Below the pieces are notes generated by a model. It was not told where the DNA came from. It ran no database searches and was given only the letters and a program-made list of their open reading frames with translations. The translations under genes and the position numbers were made by a program. DNA of 64,000 nt, from assembly GCA_020638295.1 (NCBI GenBank), contig JACKIU010000002.1, positions 248,001-312,000 of the forward strand, in the 5' to 3' direction. This DNA comes from Rhodospirillales bacterium. GTDB lineage: Bacteria; Pseudomonadota; Alphaproteobacteria; Micavibrionales; Micavibrionaceae. Positions 17,413 to 25,729 of the stretch are shown here, in pieces (positions within the stretch are counted from its first letter, which is position 1; every line of letters starts with the position of its first letter).

Positions 17413-18201
17413 TTAGAAAAGTAAACGAAAAGCCTTAAAAGCCGGAGGGCGCGCCGCCTTCCCGCTAAACACGTCATAATCGCAGGATTGAAGCTGTTTA
17501 GCGTAGATTTCCGCCAGTTTTTGCTGCTTTTTTAGGAAAGTATTCTCACAAGAAACACCGCTAACAAACTGTTCTAAAACATTTTTTGCAACAACCTTAA
17601 GCCCATCAACCGGCTTAAATTCATACAAATGATCCAGCCGTTGCCCCTCGCGCTTTAATAAGTCCTCCGGCAGATAACACCGCCGCTGACGCGCATGAAA
17701 CGGAACGCTGCGTAAAATCCCCACCAGCGCGCTATTCACCGCCACAATCCGCACCGGCTCAAACTCCGCATCCCCTCCGGCAATTTGCACGGCCAGCTTG
17801 AGCAACGGCGTACTCGTAAAATCCGCATAATTGAGCAGCCCCTCAACATTGCCGGGCAAAACGTCTTCCAGATCGAATTCCCGCGCCGTGAGCAGCATAT
17901 CAAAATGCTCCTGCGCCAAATCATGACGCGCAATCGCCCCGGCCAGCGCTCCCAGAATCTCATGCCCGCTCGTCACCTGCCCAGCATAGATTTCCCCAAT
18001 CCGCTCGCGCCACCACTGCAACCGGATGAACCCCAATTGCGTCTCGCTGACCACTTCCCGTGTCTTGGCAATTTCGTGATTAAACGCGAACAAGGTCCAC
18101 AAATCCTCACGCACCGCAACTGGCAAGAACATCGAGAGCAAAAACCGGTCCGGGTCATTGACCCGAACCTGCTCTCCGCAATATGAAAGTTTCGAGACCA
18201 T
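17413..18201 (-). CDS. Squalene/phytoene synthase family protein (NDUFAF6-like)
   Basis: 262 residues of the trans-isoprenyl synthase fold, but the aspartate-rich DxxxD motifs of active squalene/phytoene synthases are degraded: the first reads FNHEIAKTREVV and the second lacks the DxxxD. This matches the group that includes mitochondrial NDUFAF6 (C8orf38), a complex I assembly factor. QWWRERIGEIYAG and SVPFHARQRRCYLPEDLL are typical of that group. In alphaproteobacteria it usually follows secDF and an Mth938-like gene, as here, although a 445-residue unknown gene intervenes. Enzymatic activity is doubtful. Confidence 0.8.
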   Translation of the reverse strand: MVSKLSYCGEQVRVNDPDRFLLSMFLPVAVREDLWTLFAFNHEIAKTREVVSETQLGFIRLQWWRERIGEIYAGQVTSGHEILGALAGAIARHDLAQEHFDMLLTAREFDLEDVLPGNVEGLLNYADFTSTPLLKLAVQIAGGDAEFEPVRIVAVNSALVGILRSVPFHARQRRCYLPEDLLKREGQRLDHLYEFKPVDGLKVVAKNVLEQFVSGVSCENTFLKKQQKLAEIYAKQLQSCDYDVFSGKAARPPAFKAFRLLF

Positions 18202-18204
18202 AAA

Positions 18205-18325
18205 AGTTTTTAACGCGAAGATCCGAAGTTACGAAGAAAATAAATAAAAAAAACTCCGCTTTTCCGAAACTCCGCGTTAAAAATCTTAAAACTTTGCGTG
18301 ACTTTGTGAACTTTACGTTTAAATT
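18205..18325. repeat. Inverted pair of the dispersed repeat containing CGCGTTAAA
   Basis: TTTTTAACGCGAAGATCCGAAG on one side and CTTTTCCGAAACTCCGCGTTAAAAA on the other form an imperfect inverted pair in the gap between two divergent genes, followed by ACTTTGCGTGACTTTGTG. Shorter single copies occur at 20.97, 28.54, 29.80 and 47.83 kb, each within about 25 bp of a gene boundary. Confidence 0.6.
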
Positions 18326-18357
18326 AATGGCTGAATTTTAAAAAGGAGCCCAAAAAT

Positions 18358-18978
18358 ATGTCCGCCTTCGATCTCCCCGAACTCCCCTACGCCTATGATG
18401 CGCTGGACCCGTATATGTCGACCGAAACATTGGAATACCACCATGACAAGCACCATATGGCCTACGTGACCAACGGCAACAAAATCATCGAAGGGCTTGG
18501 GCCTATGGGCGACACGCTCGAAGAAGTCATCCTCAACGCCCACAAAAAAGGCGAACAGGGCCTGTTCAACAACGCCGGACAACACTGGAACCACACACAT
18601 TTCTGGAACTGGATGAAACCCCCAGGGTTGAATGAGCGCGGCGGCGCACGCCCCGGCAATCTTGAAGCCGCCATCGAGGACAGCTTTGGCTCATTCGATG
18701 CCTTCCGCGAAGCATTCCTCAACGCCGGTACAACCCAGTTCGGCTCCGGCTGGTGCTGGCTGGTCATGAACGCCGACGGCAAACTCGAAGTCACCAAAAC
18801 CGCCAACGCCGACAACCCGCTCACCCACGGCCAAACCGCGCTGCTGGGTTGCGATGTCTGGGAACACAGCTATTACATCGACTACCGCAACGCCCGCCCC
18901 AAATACCTCGAAGCCTTCGTCGATCATCTCGTCAATTGGGAATATGTCGCCGAACTGTTCGAAAACGCGTCGCGCTGA
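18358..18978 (+). CDS. sodB: Superoxide dismutase, Fe/Mn family
   Basis: 206 residues; converts superoxide to oxygen and hydrogen peroxide in the cytoplasm. Metal ligands are visible: His in STETLEYHHDKHH, His in NNAGQHWNHTHFW, and Asp/His in CDVWEHSYYIDYRNARPKYL. The combination of GTTQFGSGWCWLV with Gln in FNNAGQHWNH favours the iron form. A strong AAGGAG site precedes the ATG. It is divergent from the NDUFAF6-like gene, and a dispersed repeat pair fills the shared upstream region. Confidence 0.96.
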   Translation: MSAFDLPELPYAYDALDPYMSTETLEYHHDKHHMAYVTNGNKIIEGLGPMGDTLEEVILNAHKKGEQGLFNNAGQHWNHTHFWNWMKPPGLNERGGARPGNLEAAIEDSFGSFDAFREAFLNAGTTQFGSGWCWLVMNADGKLEVTKTANADNPLTHGQTALLGCDVWEHSYYIDYRNARPKYLEAFVDHLVNWEYVAELFENASR

Positions 18979-19005
18979 AGCCACAGGCGAAAGCGGAAGG
19001 CCCGC

Positions 19006-20343
19006 TCAACCCAGCCCCACCACAGGGCTGACCGGCATGGGCGTCGGTGCCCCCGGCACCTTGGCGATTTCGTTCTGCGCTAAAGTCTCCGCGTTTTCTC
19101 TGAATGCTTCGACTTTGCCAAGCCTTTGATCTTGCGCAGATTCCGGCACATCACCGCGCAAAGCCCCCTTAGCCTGCTCAACATCGCCTTTCCCCAGAGC
19201 CTTCAACGCATCGCCATAACGCGTCATATCCACCGGACCACCCGCCTTCAGACGATCCTGAACGAACTGCGCCGCCACGGCCTTGTACTCATCGGCAATC
19301 CCGTGCGGATTATTGAACATGAACTCGACTTGCCGCTGAACTTTCGGATCACTCAAATCCGGACTGTTTCTCAACTCCTGCTCAAGCCGTGACAACATCA
19401 CCCGCGCCTGACTGGACTGTTCACGATCAAGCGGACCCAGCTTATCCATATGCCTCTCGGCTGTGCCGATTTTCTGCATAAAATCCCCTGCACCACCGGC
19501 AGGGCCAGGCCGCACCGCCTTCCGAGTAACCTCCGGCAGTATATAAACTTCAGCAGGCTTATCTTCGACTTCTTCCGGAACGACAGGCGCTGTATCTTGC
19601 ACAGACTGCGCCTCAACCTCACCATCCTGCACGCGAATAGATAGGCCTGCTAACTGCGCGTCACTAACATTTTGCTGAACCGCCACACCAGCATTCTGAT
19701 AAATAATCGCAGAATCATAATCCATCAGGCTCCGGTAGAGCGCCCCGGCCTCAGGATTGTCACGAAAACTATGACGATAGGCATCATAATCCGGCACATC
19801 GCCCTTCAAAACCCGGCCCTGCTCCGGCAACGCATCACCAATATTCAAATGTGGATCTGCAAGATAAACAATGCGTCCATCACCAAGCTTCACATCGCCC
19901 AGCGCAGAAATTTTGCCATCATCACCCAAAATCACTTTGCGGCGCACCTCACCATCCAGATCGCCGCCTTTAATCCTCACCAGACTTTCCGAACTGCCCG
20001 CACCGACATCAACGCCATGATAAATATCGCGCGGCTGCGCCTGCTTTAACTCTTTAACCAGCGGCGTAGCAATCGCGTCATATTCCGCACGCAACTGCGC
20101 CGCGTCATAAACCATCACTTCACCCGGTGCCTGCGGATCATGCATCAACAACATCGCGCGCCCCTGATCATCGGTGATATAACCAACCCCGCTCCGCCCA
20201 CCGGTCTCAAGAATAACCGGCTGCGGCAAAGCCTCCGGCCAGCCTGCACCTTGCGGCTGAGCTTCACGCACAGCAAAATCAGGCGCACGCGCGCCATTTA
20301 ATTCTATCAATTCCCGGATTTGTTGGGTTGCGCCCTGCGCCAT
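19006..20343 (-). CDS. Hypothetical protein, 445 residues
   Basis: No recognised family. The N-terminal 220 residues look globular with several beta-rich stretches (YITDDQGRAMLLMHDP, VRRKVILGDDGKISALGDVK); a Pro/Glu/Val-rich linker follows at about 250-280; the C-terminal 150 residues are helical and charged. No signal peptide or membrane segment. It sits between the Mth938-like and NDUFAF6-like genes, which are usually adjacent in alphaproteobacteria, so it may be an insertion into that operon. It may be a cytoplasmic, lineage-specific protein. Confidence 0.65.
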   Translation of the reverse strand: MAQGATQQIRELIELNGARAPDFAVREAQPQGAGWPEALPQPVILETGGRSGVGYITDDQGRAMLLMHDPQAPGEVMVYDAAQLRAEYDAIATPLVKELKQAQPRDIYHGVDVGAGSSESLVRIKGGDLDGEVRRKVILGDDGKISALGDVKLGDGRIVYLADPHLNIGDALPEQGRVLKGDVPDYDAYRHSFRDNPEAGALYRSLMDYDSAIIYQNAGVAVQQNVSDAQLAGLSIRVQDGEVEAQSVQDTAPVVPEEVEDKPAEVYILPEVTRKAVRPGPAGGAGDFMQKIGTAERHMDKLGPLDREQSSQARVMLSRLEQELRNSPDLSDPKVQRQVEFMFNNPHGIADEYKAVAAQFVQDRLKAGGPVDMTRYGDALKALGKGDVEQAKGALRGDVPESAQDQRLGKVEAFRENAETLAQNEIAKVPGAPTPMPVSPVVGLG

Positions 20344-20429
20344 AACACCACTCTCTTACGATAAAAGCCTGCCAACCGTGCTTTTCACGGTTTTTTATGA
20401 CTATTATCCTATAGAGAGAGAGTTAAGAA

Positions 20430-20816
20430 TTATTTAACTGGAAATGGCAGTAAAACCGCCGCAACCCTACGTCCTTCAGCCAAAAGAACATTATAAGTCC
20501 GACACGCCGCCCCCGTATCCATCACTTCTATATTCAGCCCCCGTTCTTTCAGAGCCTGCCGCAACGGCGCTGGCAAAAACGCCATGGCCTTCCCACACCC
20601 CAGCAACACCACATCCAGCGTCTCGGCCCGCTGCACCAACGGCGCAAAATCATCCTCGCTCAAATCACCCACACCACCGGAAAATTCCCACGCGATAACC
20701 CGATCAGGCATCACAATCACGGATGCCTCATACACATTCCCGCTTACGCGAAAACGCCCGTCAGCATAACTCTGAATGATGTGTTGGTTCGCAGCGACCA
20801 GCGGCGTCACGTCCAT
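20430..20816 (-). CDS. Mth938-like (DUF498) protein, NDUFAF3 homologue
   Basis: 128 residues with the family signature: VIAWEFSGGVGDLSEDDF, VVLLGCGKAM and the C-terminal ACRTYNVLLAEGRRVAAVLLP. Mitochondrial NDUFAF3 of this family is a complex I assembly factor; bacterial members follow secDF in alphaproteobacteria. The frame opens at 20837, but the ATG at 20816 is preceded by GAGAGG at proper spacing and gives the family N-terminus (MDVTPLV). The gene is separated from secF by a palindromic repeat of about 120 bp. Confidence 0.85.
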   Translation of the reverse strand: MDVTPLVAANQHIIQSYADGRFRVSGNVYEASVIVMPDRVIAWEFSGGVGDLSEDDFAPLVQRAETLDVVLLGCGKAMAFLPAPLRQALKERGLNIEVMDTGAACRTYNVLLAEGRRVAAVLLPFPVK

Positions 20817-20839
20817 GGAAAACCTCTCACCCCTCATAT

Positions 20840-20959
20840 GTCATCCCGAGCGACTCGTCCGTCGAAGCTTTAGCGAAGGCGGAAGCCGAGGGATCTTACT
20901 CACTATAAACCTGACAAGATTCCTCCACTCCGGGCACATGCCCTCCGGTCGGAATGACA
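20840..20959. repeat. Dispersed palindromic repeat, GTCATCCCGAG type
   Basis: Begins GTCATCCCGAGCG and ends CGGTCGGAATGAC, with GCCGAGGGATCT and AGATTCCTCCACTCC inside. Its ends are imperfect inverted repeats. A second copy is at 24172-24260. It separates secF from the Mth938-like gene. Confidence 0.8.
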
Positions 20960-20991
20960 AATAAAAAAAACTCTGTGTCTCTGCGGTTAAA

Positions 20992-21978
20992 TCAAGCCTC
21001 CGCAGCCTTACCCGCATCGCCGTCCTGCACCGCCCCGCGCTTAAGGCCCGTATTCAAGAGCACAGGCGCGGCGACAAACACCGAAGAATACGTCCCGACG
21101 ACAATTCCGAAGATCAGCGCATAGACAAAGCTCTGGATCACCTCGCCGCCAAACAGATACAGCGCCACCAACGCCAGCAACGTTGTGCCTGATGTCATCA
21201 ACGTCCGCCCCAGCATTTCATTGACCGACTTGTTAAACAGCTCCGGCAACGGCATCTTCTTATACTTGCGCAAATTCTCGCGAATGCGGTCAAACACAAT
21301 CACCGTGTCGTTGATCGAATACCCGGCAATCATCAAAATCGCCGCCACGGTCGACAGGTTAAACTCCAGTTGCGTCAACGCAAACAGCCCCACGGTCGCG
21401 ATCGTATCATGCGCCAGAGCGATAACCGCCGCCACGCCGAACTGCCACTCAAACCGGAACCACACATAGGCCAAAATCCCGACCAGCGAAAACAGAACAG
21501 CCATCAACCCCTGTTTTTTCAACTCCTCACCAACCTGCGGCCCGACATATTCCACCCGACGATAATCAACCTCACCCGCCTCGGCATAGGTGTCGTTGAG
21601 CGCACCACGCACATCCTCAATCGCCATTTGCTGAATATCCGCACAACTCGGCGCATCCTTGTCATCTTCGACAACATCCGCACAAGATTGCTGCGGCAAG
21701 CGGATCAATAAATCTTCCGGCGCGCCAAATTCCTGAATTGAAATCGCCCCCAGATCCAGATCATTCAACAATGTCCGCAATTCCGCTAAATCGGGCGCCT
21801 CAGGCGTGCGAACTTCAATCACCGTCCCCCCGGTAAAATCAATCCCGAAATTCAAACCCCTTTGTACCGTCAATCCAATCGAGCCCAGCACCAACGCCGC
21901 CGACAACACATAGGCGATAAACCGCAGGCCGATAAAATTTAAATTCGTATCTTCAGGAACTAAACGTAAACCACGCAT
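20992..21978 (-). CDS. secF: Protein translocase subunit SecF
   Basis: 328 residues, inner-membrane partner of SecD that uses the proton gradient to pull exported proteins. Visible are the first membrane helix, NFGIDFTGGTVIEV (SecD/F periplasmic motif), and the C-terminal six-helix block with YSINDTVIVFDRIREN and LLALVALYLFGGEVI. The gene lies 13 bp after secD. Its 3' end overlaps a CTGCGGTTAAA dispersed repeat copy. Confidence 0.97.
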   Translation of the reverse strand: MRGLRLVPEDTNLNFIGLRFIAYVLSAALVLGSIGLTVQRGLNFGIDFTGGTVIEVRTPEAPDLAELRTLLNDLDLGAISIQEFGAPEDLLIRLPQQSCADVVEDDKDAPSCADIQQMAIEDVRGALNDTYAEAGEVDYRRVEYVGPQVGEELKKQGLMAVLFSLVGILAYVWFRFEWQFGVAAVIALAHDTIATVGLFALTQLEFNLSTVAAILMIAGYSINDTVIVFDRIRENLRKYKKMPLPELFNKSVNEMLGRTLMTSGTTLLALVALYLFGGEVIQSFVYALIFGIVVGTYSSVFVAAPVLLNTGLKRGAVQDGDAGKAAEA

Positions 21979-21991
21979 CTATTCAACATCC

Positions 21992-23611
21992 TTATACTGG
22001 TAAAGTGGACGGCCGCTTGTTACGCAACCACGTCACCACCATCAAACGTGTCACCATAATCGCGGTAAAGAACGAGGTCACAATCCCCACGCCCAGCGTC
22101 ACCGCAAACCCTTTAATCGGCCCCGTCCCGAACGAAAACAGGATCAGCGCCGCAATCAACGTCGTCAGATTCGAGTCGACAATCGTACTCATCGCCCGCG
22201 AATACCCCGCATCAATCGCCGAGACCGCGCTGCGCCCGGCGCGCAATTCCTCACGGATCCGCTCAAAAATCAAAACATTCGCATCCACCGCCATCCCGAT
22301 GGTCAGGACAATCCCCGCAATCCCCGGCAAAGTCAACGTCGCCTGCAAACCCGACAAAATCGCAAAGATCAGCGCCACATTCACCACCAGCGCCACATCC
22401 GCCATCAAACCGAACCCGCCATAACACAGCGCCATAAACACCAGCACCAGCGCCAAGCCAATCAGGCTCGCCACCTTCCCGGCCTCAACCGAATCCGCCC
22501 CCAAAGACGGCCCGACAGTGCGCTCTTCCACTACTTTCATCGGCGCGGGCAAAGCCCCTGCGCGCAGCAGCAATGCCAGATTGCTGGCTTCCTCAACGGT
22601 AAATCCGCCGGAAATCTGCCCCTGCCCGCCGCAAATCGGTTCACGGATCACCGGCGCGGACAACACCTCATTATCCAGCACAATCGCAAACGGCTTGTTC
22701 ACATTCTTGCGCGTCACATCGCAAAAACGCCGCGCACCGGTATTATTCAAACGGAACGAAATCACCGGCTGGCTATTCTGATCAAAACTCGGCGCCGCAT
22801 TATCCAGCATATCCCCGGTAATCAACGCCCGGCGTTCAACGGTAATCTTCTGACGCGGATCCTCAGACAGCGGATACGTCTTGCCCGCTCCCGTATCCCC
22901 CGGATCTTTTACCAGATGAAAATTCAGCTTCGCCGTCGTCCCGATAATCGCCTTCAGACTTTCCGCATCCGCGCCGGGAGCCTGAATCAAAATGCGGTCC
23001 TCGCCCTGACGCTGAATCACCGGCTCGGTCGTGCCAAGCTCATCAATCCGCCGCCGTACAATCTCAATCGACTGCGACAATGTCTGATCATAAATTTGCT
23101 GTACGCCGACATCACTATAGGTGGCAACAACAACCTTATCTTTGTCCATATCATCGACATCAACAGTGTCTCTGCTAACATCCGACGTACGAAAGTTGCG
23201 CGTGGTTGAATCAATATATTTTCCGATGACAATTTCACTACCAAACCCTCTAAGAATTTTTCTAACAGCAGGAGTGTCTTCAGGGTCACGCAACGTCACG
23301 CGCACTCCGCTCGGCACCACGCCAATGCGGCTATAGCCAATCTTGTCCTCACGCAGAGATTTCCGCAAATCCTGCAACATGTTGTCGGCACGCTCTTTCA
23401 CCACCAGATCGACATCCACCTCATACAGCAAATGCGCCCCGCCGCGCAAATCCAGCCCCAAATTCACCGTCTTGGTCGGCGCCCAAGCCGGCAGGCTTTG
23501 CTGCAACCACGCCCGGCCCCCCTCACTCATCACATTCGGCGCGGCATATAAAAACGCCAGCACGCACACGATCAGCGTCAGAATTTTCTTCCATGGAGCA
23601 ATCTGGATCAT
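21992..23611 (-). CDS. secD: Protein translocase subunit SecD
   Basis: 539 residues. N-terminal membrane helix (ILTLIVCVLAFLYAAPNV), the GLDLRGGAHLLYEVD motif, a large periplasmic P1 domain, then the membrane block with TLTLPGIAGIVLTIGMAVDANVLIFERIREEL, of which GMAVDANVLIFERI is the SecD hallmark. It works with SecF and YajC next to SecYEG. The order yajC-secD-secF with 9 and 13 bp gaps is the usual operon. Confidence 0.97.
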   Translation of the reverse strand: MIQIAPWKKILTLIVCVLAFLYAAPNVMSEGGRAWLQQSLPAWAPTKTVNLGLDLRGGAHLLYEVDVDLVVKERADNMLQDLRKSLREDKIGYSRIGVVPSGVRVTLRDPEDTPAVRKILRGFGSEIVIGKYIDSTTRNFRTSDVSRDTVDVDDMDKDKVVVATYSDVGVQQIYDQTLSQSIEIVRRRIDELGTTEPVIQRQGEDRILIQAPGADAESLKAIIGTTAKLNFHLVKDPGDTGAGKTYPLSEDPRQKITVERRALITGDMLDNAAPSFDQNSQPVISFRLNNTGARRFCDVTRKNVNKPFAIVLDNEVLSAPVIREPICGGQGQISGGFTVEEASNLALLLRAGALPAPMKVVEERTVGPSLGADSVEAGKVASLIGLALVLVFMALCYGGFGLMADVALVVNVALIFAILSGLQATLTLPGIAGIVLTIGMAVDANVLIFERIREELRAGRSAVSAIDAGYSRAMSTIVDSNLTTLIAALILFSFGTGPIKGFAVTLGVGIVTSFFTAIMVTRLMVVTWLRNKRPSTLPV

Positions 23612-23620
23612 CGAAAAGCC

Positions 23621-24034
23621 TTACTTCTTGGTTTCTTTGTTCTTATCGTCTTTTTTTGAATCATTGGCTGGCTTTGCCGCTTTCGAAGGAGCATGCGCCT
23701 GCAACAAAGAACGCAAAACGCTCACGGTCATGCCGCCGCCCAGATCGACCTGAACCTCGTCATCACCGTCTTTAATCTTGGCAATCGTCCCGATCAACCC
23801 ACCGGCCGTTACAACCTTGTCGCCTTTCTTCAGGCCCTGCAACATCACCGTGTGCTCTTTAATCCGCTTTTGCTGCGGACGGATCAACAACACGTAAAAC
23901 ATAAAGACGAGTAGAGCCACCAGCCCCATATTCCAGATAAAGGCTTCGGTTGCACTCGGCGCCTCAGGCAAAGCGGCCGGGACATCCCCGGACAGTTCAA
24001 CAGCTTGCGCATAGGCTTTGGAGATCAACATCAT
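23621..24034 (-). CDS. yajC: Preprotein translocase subunit YajC
   Basis: 137 residues with one membrane helix (MGLVALLVFMFYVLLIRPQQ) followed by the cytoplasmic YajC domain MLQGLKKGDKVVTAGGLIGTIAKI and a charged Lys/Asp tail. It associates with SecDF. The first residues include AYAQA, so the region before the helix looks signal-peptide-like, as often in alphaproteobacterial YajC. AAGGAG precedes a double ATG (24034 and 24031); either can be used. Confidence 0.95.
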   Translation of the reverse strand: MMLISKAYAQAVELSGDVPAALPEAPSATEAFIWNMGLVALLVFMFYVLLIRPQQKRIKEHTVMLQGLKKGDKVVTAGGLIGTIAKIKDGDDEVQVDLGGGMTVSVLRSLLQAHAPSKAAKPANDSKKDDKNKETKK

Positions 24035-24171
24035 TATGCTCCTTGTTTCGACTTAAATGTGTTTAATCGAAAGGACTATAAAGACTGCCGCGCCGAAAGC
24101 AAGCGTCTGCAAAGAAAGGATGCAAGAGGCTGTTAATAAATAAAAGAAATCATATTTTTCTGTCATCCCGA

Positions 24172-24260
24172 GCGAAACGTAGTGAAGCCGAGGGATCTGA
24201 CCCGTTATCTGAACAATCAGATTCTTCCACTCCTTCTGCTTCGCTCCGACCGTTAATGTC
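24172..24260. repeat. Dispersed palindromic repeat, GTCATCCCGAG type, second copy
   Basis: GTCATCCCGAGCGAA, then GCCGAGGGATCTGA, CAGATTCTTCCACTCC and a degraded right end GACCGTTAATGTCG. Its right end reaches the stop codon of the small membrane gene at 24253. It lies between that gene and yajC. Confidence 0.75.
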
Positions 24261-24414
24261 GTTGGATAAATTTGAGCAACGCAACGCCCCCGGCAAGAAT
24301 GAGGACAAATATCAGAATAAACATCACCTGCGAGGTAAAAAACACCTTGCCGGACACGATCCCAACTACCAACAGCGCCGCCAAAAGCCCGAGAATTCCG
24401 AAAACAATCTTCAT
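24253..24414 (-). CDS. Small (53-residue) two-helix membrane protein
   Basis: A short frame reading MKIVFGILGLLAALLVVG... to ...LLKFIQRH, then TAA. It would form two membrane helices (VFGILGLLAALLVVGIV and VMFILIFVLILAGGVALL) joined by a short loop SGKVFFTSQ. The ATG is preceded by AAGGG at 7 bp and lies 3 bp after the stop of the M23 peptidase gene, so co-translation is likely. Codon choice resembles the neighbours. Function unknown; the context suggests envelope maintenance or Sec. Confidence 0.7.
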   Translation of the reverse strand: MKIVFGILGLLAALLVVGIVSGKVFFTSQVMFILIFVLILAGGVALLKFIQRH

Positions 24415-24417
24415 GCT

Positions 24418-25392
24418 CTACCCTTCTAAATAGCGCGACGGATTAATCGCATCCGTCCCCCGGCGCACCTCAAAATGCAACTGCGGGCTATCCACCGACC
24501 CCGTCGAGCCGACCGTGCCAATCGCCTGCCCGCGCTTCAAAACGTCCCCGCGCTTCACATCAATCCGGTCCAGATGCGCATAAGCCGTCATCCAGCGGTC
24601 ATCATGGCGCACCAAAATCAAATTCCCCGAGCCCTTGATTTCATTCCCGGCATACACAACCACGCCGTTGTCCGCCGCTTTCACCGCCGCCCCGCGCGCC
24701 GCCTGAATATTCACCCCGTCATTATGCAGCCCGTCCTTCTTCGGCCCGTAAGACGACACAATCTTACCATTCACCGGCTTCAAAAACTTCGAAGACGAAC
24801 GCTTCGGCGGCTTCGTTGCCACCCTCACAGGCTTATACTCAACCGCCTTCGCCATTTTAAGCCCTCTCCCCTCGGGAGAGGGTTTGGGTGAGGGAACTGG
24901 CACACTCTTTAACTCCTCTCCCTGAGGAGAGGAGTTGGGTGAGGGGCCTCTTTGCGCCGTTTTCATCACCTGAGGCATCGTCTTGGGCGTCACCGCCGGC
25001 AATCGCAAGCTCTGCCCGGGTTGAATAATATAAGGCGGCGACAGCCGGTTGAGCTTGGCCACCTCCGACGAACTCACGCTATACAGTCGCGATACCGTAG
25101 ACAGACTGTCCCCCGCCCGCACCTTGTATGTGCGCGGCGGCGGCAACTTCAACCGCTGCCCCGGATCAAGCGTAAACGGCGCCGAAAGCCTGTTATTAAT
25201 CACAATATCGCGCATCACGATGTCATAGCGCTGGGAAATGCTCCACAGATTCTCCCCCGCCACCACGCTATGCACCCCGGCGCTGCCCCCGCCGTCGCTA
25301 TTGCCATACAGCGTCACCGGCGCAGGTTTTTGTGACAAACATGCACTGAGCAAAACAACCGATGACAGATAACAGATGACAGAACGCCTCAT
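24418..25392 (-). CDS. LysM/M23 peptidase lipoprotein (NlpD-like)
   Basis: Lipoprotein with lipobox LLSAC (Cys about residue 18 from the ATG at 25392), two LysM peptidoglycan-binding domains (HSVVAGENLWSISQRYD and YKVRAGDSLSTVSRLYS), a low-complexity linker and a C-terminal M23 domain (KIVSSYGPKKDGLHNDGVNI, MTAYAHLDRIDV, QLHFEVRRG). The M23 motif HxxxD is changed: the first ligand region reads LHNDGVN, and the LHFEV His is present, so it may be an amidase activator like NlpD rather than an enzyme. Two copies of a palindromic repeat encode the linker. A start at 25413 is possible; TATACT 7 bp before the ATG fits a leaderless transcript. Confidence 0.9.
   Translation of the reverse strand: MRRSVICYLSSVVLLSACLSQKPAPVTLYGNSDGGGSAGVHSVVAGENLWSISQRYDIVMRDIVINNRLSAPFTLDPGQRLKLPPPRTYKVRAGDSLSTVSRLYSVSSSEVAKLNRLSPPYIIQPGQSLRLPAVTPKTMPQVMKTAQRGPSPNSSPQGEELKSVPVPSPKPSPEGRGLKMAKAVEYKPVRVATKPPKRSSSKFLKPVNGKIVSSYGPKKDGLHNDGVNIQAARGAAVKAADNGVVVYAGNEIKGSGNLILVRHDDRWMTAYAHLDRIDVKRGDVLKRGQAIGTVGSTGSVDSPQLHFEVRRGTDAINPSRYLEG
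24861..24945. repeat. Two CCCTCTCCC...GGTGAGGG repeats inside the M23 gene
   Basis: CCCTCTCCCCTCGGGAGAGG..TGAGGG at 24861-24893 and CTCCTCTCCCTGAGGAGAGG..GTGAGGGG at 24911-24945. They encode the linker residues SPNSSPQGEE and SPKPSPEGRG between LysM2 and the M23 domain. Related copies are at 30.05 kb (in lipB) and 43.16 kb (intergenic). Confidence 0.8.
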
Positions 25393-25450
25393 GCAAAACA
25401 GTATAACGCACAAAACGATGCATCAAAAGAAGGAGAAACACCTAATTCCC

Positions 25451-25478
25451 TTGACAAACCCAAAGAATTACATAATAA
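25451..25478 (+). promoter_or_regulatory. Strong sigma-70-type promoter
   Basis: A perfect TTGACA (25451-25456), a 16-bp spacer and TAATAA (25473-25478), followed 9 bp later by AAGGAG and then the ATG at 25502. It is the best canonical promoter and ribosome-binding site combination seen in the window, and it drives a 75-residue protein of unknown function. Confidence 0.7.
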
Positions 25479-25501
25479 ACCAACCGTAAGGAGCACAAAC
25501 A

Positions 25502-25729
25502 ATGGCAACAGAAAAAACGACACCAAAACCAATTTGCGATGGTTTCAAACACTATGCAGGTATAAGCGTTCACATTCAGCTCACGCAAAACGGTAAAGTT
25601 ATAGAAACAATAAACGCTCGCGATTTGGCAGAGGAATTAAAAATTACGCAAACCGAAGGCACGACAGACCCAAACATTGCGCTTAAAAGAACAGCATACA
25701 ACAAATGCGCAGCCATCTACGGCATCTAA
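25502..25729 (+). CDS. Small hypothetical protein with a strong promoter
   Basis: 75 residues, soluble, no signal peptide. The middle (HIQLTQNGKVIETINARDLA) suggests a small beta-strand/helix unit; two Cys (positions 12 and about 70). No family recognised. The strong promoter and AAGGAG site suggest high expression. It is the only plus-strand gene within the minus-strand export cluster, and its stop overlaps the end of pcm by 4 bp (convergent). Confidence 0.7.
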   Translation: MATEKTTPKPICDGFKHYAGISVHIQLTQNGKVIETINARDLAEELKITQTEGTTDPNIALKRTAYNKCAAIYGI

